A DNA stretch of 64,000 nt from Trichoplusia ni (Eukaryota; Arthropoda; Insecta; Lepidoptera; Noctuidae): positions 868,001 to 932,000 of the forward strand of contig NC_039501.1 of assembly GCF_003590095.1 (NCBI RefSeq), given 5' to 3'. Below, one piece after another: positions 59,706 to 64,000 of this stretch. A model generated the notes under the pieces. The model saw only the letters and a program-made list of their open reading frames with translations. It ran no database searches and was not told where the DNA came from. Positions within the stretch are counted from its first letter, which is position 1; each line of letters starts with the position of its first letter. The translations under genes were made by a program, and so were the position numbers.

Positions 59706-60984
59706 AGGTTCCAATCACTGGGACTGATTCGTATTAATTGTATTTTTTGTCTTTTCTCATCTCTAATCTGCAAATGATCAGACGTGATGACGCTTATGAT
59801 TCGTGCTTATTCCTTCTCCGCACGGGAAGAGTTATTTGCCTATACCGCACTCATCTTGCATGTGACTTGAATATTTATGAGGCTATAGCATGCAACCTTC
59901 TTAGTATGAGAGGGGTTAAAAATAGTCAATTGTCCTCTCTTAACTTGCACCACACAATAGTACTTGCAGTGTCTTCCACACGTTCAATTTGATTTATCTC
60001 AGTCATAATAACTAAAAGATATCTCCACTGCTTTATATAGAGATTAACAATGCTTTTCTTTGCTTGTTCTTTTGCGGACCTATAATTTTTGAAAACAGAC
60101 TTTTATTTATTTTTCTTTTGTTTGAAATTTTGCGATGGAGTTGCGTCATTTTTTGTGGTGAAATGATTTGAATGTATGTGCAATAATTTATTAAATACTT
60201 TTATTGTAGATTATTTTAATAGGATCTATATACATTTTCTATAAAACTATCAGTTATATGGGTAGAGCTTTCCGGTTATTTTTGTATTTTCATTTAAAAA
60301 GATTTTGCTGTTTTTGTTCGTGCTTTAGTCAAAACTAACAGTTTTGCTGAAATAAAGTGAAAAAGCTTTTGTTTAAGCGAGTTTTTCTCTGTAAACGCTT
60401 TATCGATTTTAGTGAAATTGGCAGATAGCTGAGGTTTAACGATTATTCTACCAAAAGTTATTAGGGTTCCACGAAAAGAATTGGTTTGTTTGATTTTCGT
60501 ATTTAATATATTCTCTAGTTCTGGGGAAAAACGGAAAGACAGCGTATCTTTAGTAATAGGGTTCCGTTTTAACTCTTTGGCTACAGAACCACTAGAAATC
60601 GTAGTATACCACTAACTCAACAGTAACTTAGCGTCCCATTCATAGTTAAATCTTTGTGCACATTTTAACTCGATGTAAGTAAATACTATGTAAGTTAAAT
60701 ATCCCAGTTTACTTGAAGTTTTTCGCTCAGTTGCTGAACTAAAACGTCTGTGTGTGTATGCAACAAAGTTCCGAACTTTTGAACCACATTTTTCAAGTAC
60801 ATTACTACAGTAAATACGTCGCGAAGTCTTTCTTATTCAATAAATTGTTGTCGTTTATTTTACATTCTTGTGAACGCGTTTATATTTGTTAAGGTCGATG
60901 CAATGTTTGCAAATAGAGTTTCGTACGAAATCATATTTTATAATAGGCTTCTTTGTTTATTTGTATATCTAATTAACTTGTAAG

Positions 60985-61135
60985 AATAAAATATCGAGGT
61001 TAAGCAACGATTGCTGCGGCCATAAACTTGATTGGTGACCATTTTTTTTTTATGATTGTTTTTTAATCCTATTTTTATAACTGTACAAATAGACTTAAAC
61101 CTTACCTTACTGTACAAACAGGTACCCTCACTGTT
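60985..61135 (+). repeat. AGGGTTCCGTA-family right half with 5S-like module
   Basis: ATCGAGGTTAAGCAACGATT, then about 20 bases on GATTGGTGACCATTT, and a diverged end ACAGGTACCCTCACTG. Of the three copies its GTGACC block is the closest to 5S rRNA. Confidence 0.5.
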
Positions 61136-61529
61136 GCACTTCATCTTCATAATTTATTTAGAAAGAGTGTTATAAAATTGCTCATTAAAATTCTAAAGAA
61201 AGCTTCACCTTAAAAATTTACAAGTTCAAACCGAGTCCAGGAGCCCCTTTAGATAAACATCTTCCCACGAGTCGAACTCCTGAACCATAACGGTTAAGAT
61301 ATATTGGTTAACATACAGCATGGGATCTTAATTAAAGGTTGTTTAATAATTGTTATTTAATTATCAAATTAATTAGGTGAGAAAGGTTTTAATCACTCTT
61401 TTTTACCCTATTGTTAATTGAAAAAGATAATTTATTTACCTATACTACATATTTCTATTATTCTAAAAACTAAATGCTTTTTCTGGTATTCATGATTTTA
61501 ATTTAAATATTTTGTCATATATTATTCGT

Positions 61530-61672
61530 ATCGTGTTGCCCAGGTAACTGGGTTGAGGAGGTCAGATAGGCAGTCGCTCCTTGTAAAACATTAGTACTTA
61601 GCTGAATCCGGTTAGACTGGAAGCCGACACATAGTTTAGAAAAGGCTAGGCTGATGATGATGATGATGATGA
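61530..61672 (+). mobile_element. 5S rRNA-derived SINE, 5-prime truncated
   Basis: Starts at ATCGTGTTGCCCAGGTAACT in the body, keeps GTCAGATAGGCAGTCGCTCC and ends in about six GAT units. The 5S head is missing. Confidence 0.65.
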
Positions 61673-61890
61673 GCAAATTTTCATCAGCTTTGATCTGATA
61701 AAAAAAATCTCAGGAAAACAGTCTTTAATAATCTATCCTGCTTGCGAAGTACCACAGTAAACAGTACTTATTATTTCTTAACTTCTCTATAGATTATTCT
61801 TCCTTTCCATGCCTAAAAACACACAAAATATCTGCCCAAGTTTTCTGAACACCCCGTATAAAACATACAGGCTGTTTGAAACGTACGATA

Positions 61891-61904
61891 ATCACCATGG
61901 CAAC
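61891..61904. promoter_or_regulatory. X-box (RFX-type) motif
   Basis: ATCACCATGGCAAC matches the X-box palindrome at all but the first base. This is the second such site in the window; function is unknown. Confidence 0.3.
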
Positions 61905-62237
61905 GGGGAACAATTTTAATAAGTCAACAAAATAACGCTTGTAATTAGGAAGCGTAAACCAGGAACGTATATTTAGCGAATGTGTATTATTAGCGACTGT
62001 TAATTAGAGACGAGAATGTCAAGCAAATAAACCTTTAAGTAATGGAAGGGAAATCCGAACTAATGTTGTGTTAAAGTATGTCTGTTTGGTTGTACGTTTT
62101 TGTAATTGTTGAATGTATATTCAATAAATATAACATATCGGCTTATATCGAGATAATCACGTGTTGCTATCGTGGTTTCGGTCCTGTCTTTTAGAAAATT
62201 AAAAACGATAGGATCCTTGTTTTTCTCAAATAAGAAA

Positions 62238-62341
62238 TTAAATGATGCAACGGTCTATTCTCACGTATTTATCGGTACCGCCCAAGTAATTTCGGGCCCA
62301 ACCAGCGCCCTAAATCATGGGCGGCAGCGAATTCAAATTCT
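62238..62341. mobile_element. Fold-back MITE, copy 3 (one arm)
   Basis: TTAAATGATGCAACGGTCTA, CACGTATTTATCGG, TTTCGGGCCCAACCAG, and the spacer-like AATCATGGGCGGCAGCG; no right arm. Confidence 0.55.
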
Positions 62342-63370
62342 ATATTTTTTTTCCTGACGAGTCATTTTCAATTTCTAGAGGACGAGCTCGCGGGTGAAAG
62401 CTAGTATGAAATAATTCTATTAGTTTTTCAAAGTTCATCCTTCGTTACAAACTGATAGAAACAAAGTCTAATTTGCCTATAGAAGTAGGTATTCCAGACT
62501 GTTATAATACTTCATTCTGTAACAAATCAAACGGTCCCGAAATATATTTCTAAGGTCGTTTTTACACGTGGCGTTTTACAGACAATATCTGTCTCTGTTT
62601 AAAAATTGTAAGCATTTTCGGCAACTAAAGTCGACGGCTATTGAATTTTTTTGTCAGCTCGTTTACTCAAATCCTTATCCTTATATATTTTATGAATAGC
62701 CAATTTAGTCAAATATAATATTGAAATAAGCGTTCAATTGATTGTACTTTGACCTTTTCTAAGCCAGTAATGATTTTAATGGAATATAAATATACGACCT
62801 TTGACCTTCACGTTTTCGGATGAAATATAAGTTTGAATGTCAGTTTGGGAATACGAAACGTATTGAATGAGATCAAAATACGATTTGAAAATGATGATAT
62901 TATTTACATAAACTTTTTTTTTGGTATTTAAGTCAAAAATGGAAAAGATCCTAAAGTATGATAACGAGTGATATTCGACTAGCGTTTTCTGGTTTTAAAT
63001 TTCTCTACCTAAATTGGATGAAGAATCAACTCATTGCCATGCACTGCCACCGAAACGCGAATGACGTAGGTACGTGACGTAACGTTTAGGTTTAGTCAGT
63101 ACGAGTCTCAAACTACCCCGCTTCCTTCATCAAGGACACTTCCTTCCTTCACCGTAATTAAGAATCCGTTGTCTGCCCGTCTATTACCAGGCTGTATATC
63201 ATAAACCGTTATCCATACCTAGTGGAAATTATCAGAAATTATCTGAAGAAAATGAGAATGAATCGTCTTTCGAAAAAGTTTCTCTCGTGGAGAAGATCTG
63301 ACACCAAACTTCATAATTAAGCTCATCAAAGAAATAACTGAGAAATTCAATGGTTATTCATCTAGAACAG

Positions 63371-63751
63371 AGGAGCTCGTGGCTAAGCTATAACCGCATA
63401 AGTGATTCGATCACAGGTTAAGCTATATTTGACGCGGTTGGTTCGTAGATGGGTGACCATTTTTGGCATAGCAAGTTCCTCCGTGTTTCGGAAGGCACGT
63501 TAAATTTTGGGTCCCGGCTGTTATTCCTACATCTTTGACAGTCGTTACAAGGTTGTCAGAAGCTTGAAAAAAGTCTGACAGCCAGTCTAACCAAGGGGTA
63601 TCGTGTTGCCCAGGTAACTGGGTTGAGGAGGTCAGATAGGCAGTCGCTCCTTGTAAAACACTGGTACTTAGATGAAACCGGTTAGACTGGTAGCCGACCC
63701 CAACATAGTTGGGAAAAATATACATATCCGCCCAACATAGCCGATGATGAT
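63371..63751 (+). mobile_element. 5S rRNA-derived SINE (HaSE3-like), longest copy
   Basis: GATTCGATCACAGGTTAAGC, GACGCGGTTGG and TAGATGGGTGACCAT follow the order of the 5S rRNA internal control region. The body is GTCTGACAGCCAGTCTAACC, GGTCAGATAGGCAGTCGC and CCGACCCCAACATAGTTGGG, ending in GATGATGAT. The 130-codon minus-strand open frame is an artefact of this repeat. Confidence 0.8.
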
Positions 63752-64000
63752 CTAGAACATGTATGTAAAGAGCCCTAAATCTTGAAATGGTTATCAAAAC
63801 ATACTCAGCGTCCAATAACCAACGCCTCTAACCTCTGTATCACCGTGTTACACAACTTCTCGATTCAACCCACAAATGCTTTCGGCGTCAGAACCACCCA
63901 ATGTAACCCTAAACTGCTGTTGTTTGTAATAAAAACGCTTTGTGGTCATATTATCCCACGGGATCGTGTTATGGTATCTGTTCATGAGAATTGGGGCTAT

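Larger units (their letters stand above)
44899..64000 (+). other. Start of the intron after exon D (at least 19.1 kb)
   Basis: A GTAAGT donor opens it. No exon with an acceptor, an open phase-2 continuation and an Ig F-strand cysteine motif was found before the end of the window. Repeats are listed separately. Nothing recognisable was seen in 46850-47600, 50500-52050, 55900-58950 and 62410-63150. Confidence 0.65.

Noticed and set aside
63423..63815. 130-codon minus-strand open frame, the longest in the window
   Set aside because: It is the antisense of the 5S-derived SINE at 63371-63751; the peptide has no known motif and the same antisense words occur at the other copies.

Overview
The window is AT-rich animal DNA with no bacterial gene organisation. 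It is mostly very large introns of one gene on the + strand. Four GT/AG-bounded exons (9089-9247, 19716-19791, 30663-30778, 44745-44898) join with compatible phases into one open frame. They encode one complete C2-type immunoglobulin domain plus the first half of the next. The motifs resemble the nephrin family of cell-adhesion receptors (vertebrate nephrin, fly Sns/Hibris, worm SYG-2). Earlier and later exons lie outside the window or were not recognised. The visible introns are 10.5, 10.9 and 14.0 kb, with at least 19.1 kb following the last exon.

The repeats point to a moth or butterfly, probably a noctuoid. There are several tRNA-headed SINE families and a 5S-rRNA-headed SINE with a GAT-repeat tail, a combination I know from Helicoverpa armigera (HaSE1, HaSE2, HaSE3). 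There are also many short non-LTR-retroelement-like pieces, for example those ending in CAACAGCTAGT. No family was checked against a database. No transposase or reverse-transcriptase reading frame was found, so every mobile element here looks non-autonomous or truncated.

Layout. 1-9088: mostly featureless upstream or intronic sequence, with an RFX-type site and an old SINE. 9248-19715: two candidate inverted-repeat DNA elements, SINE relics and a retroelement fragment. 19792-30662: a fresh tRNA SINE, a 72-bp perfect inverted repeat (MITE), a 5S-SINE, a nested pair of repeats, a repeat with 12-bp inverted ends and a run of retroelement fragments. 30779-44744: more retroelement fragments, a mariner-like short element with a SINE inside, a palindromic forkhead-type site, a G-quadruplex motif and SINEs. 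44899-64000: SINEs of all families, two ATCGATA-bearing inverted-repeat elements, two back-to-back perfect hairpins, a second fold-back MITE copy, a second fresh tRNA SINE and two more 5S-SINEs.

I found no clear new multi-gene system. The points most worth following up are the intronic 72-bp perfect hairpin, the back-to-back hairpins, 5S-rRNA sequence reused in two repeat types, the excess of CRE palindromes and the CTCF-like motif carried in SINE tails.
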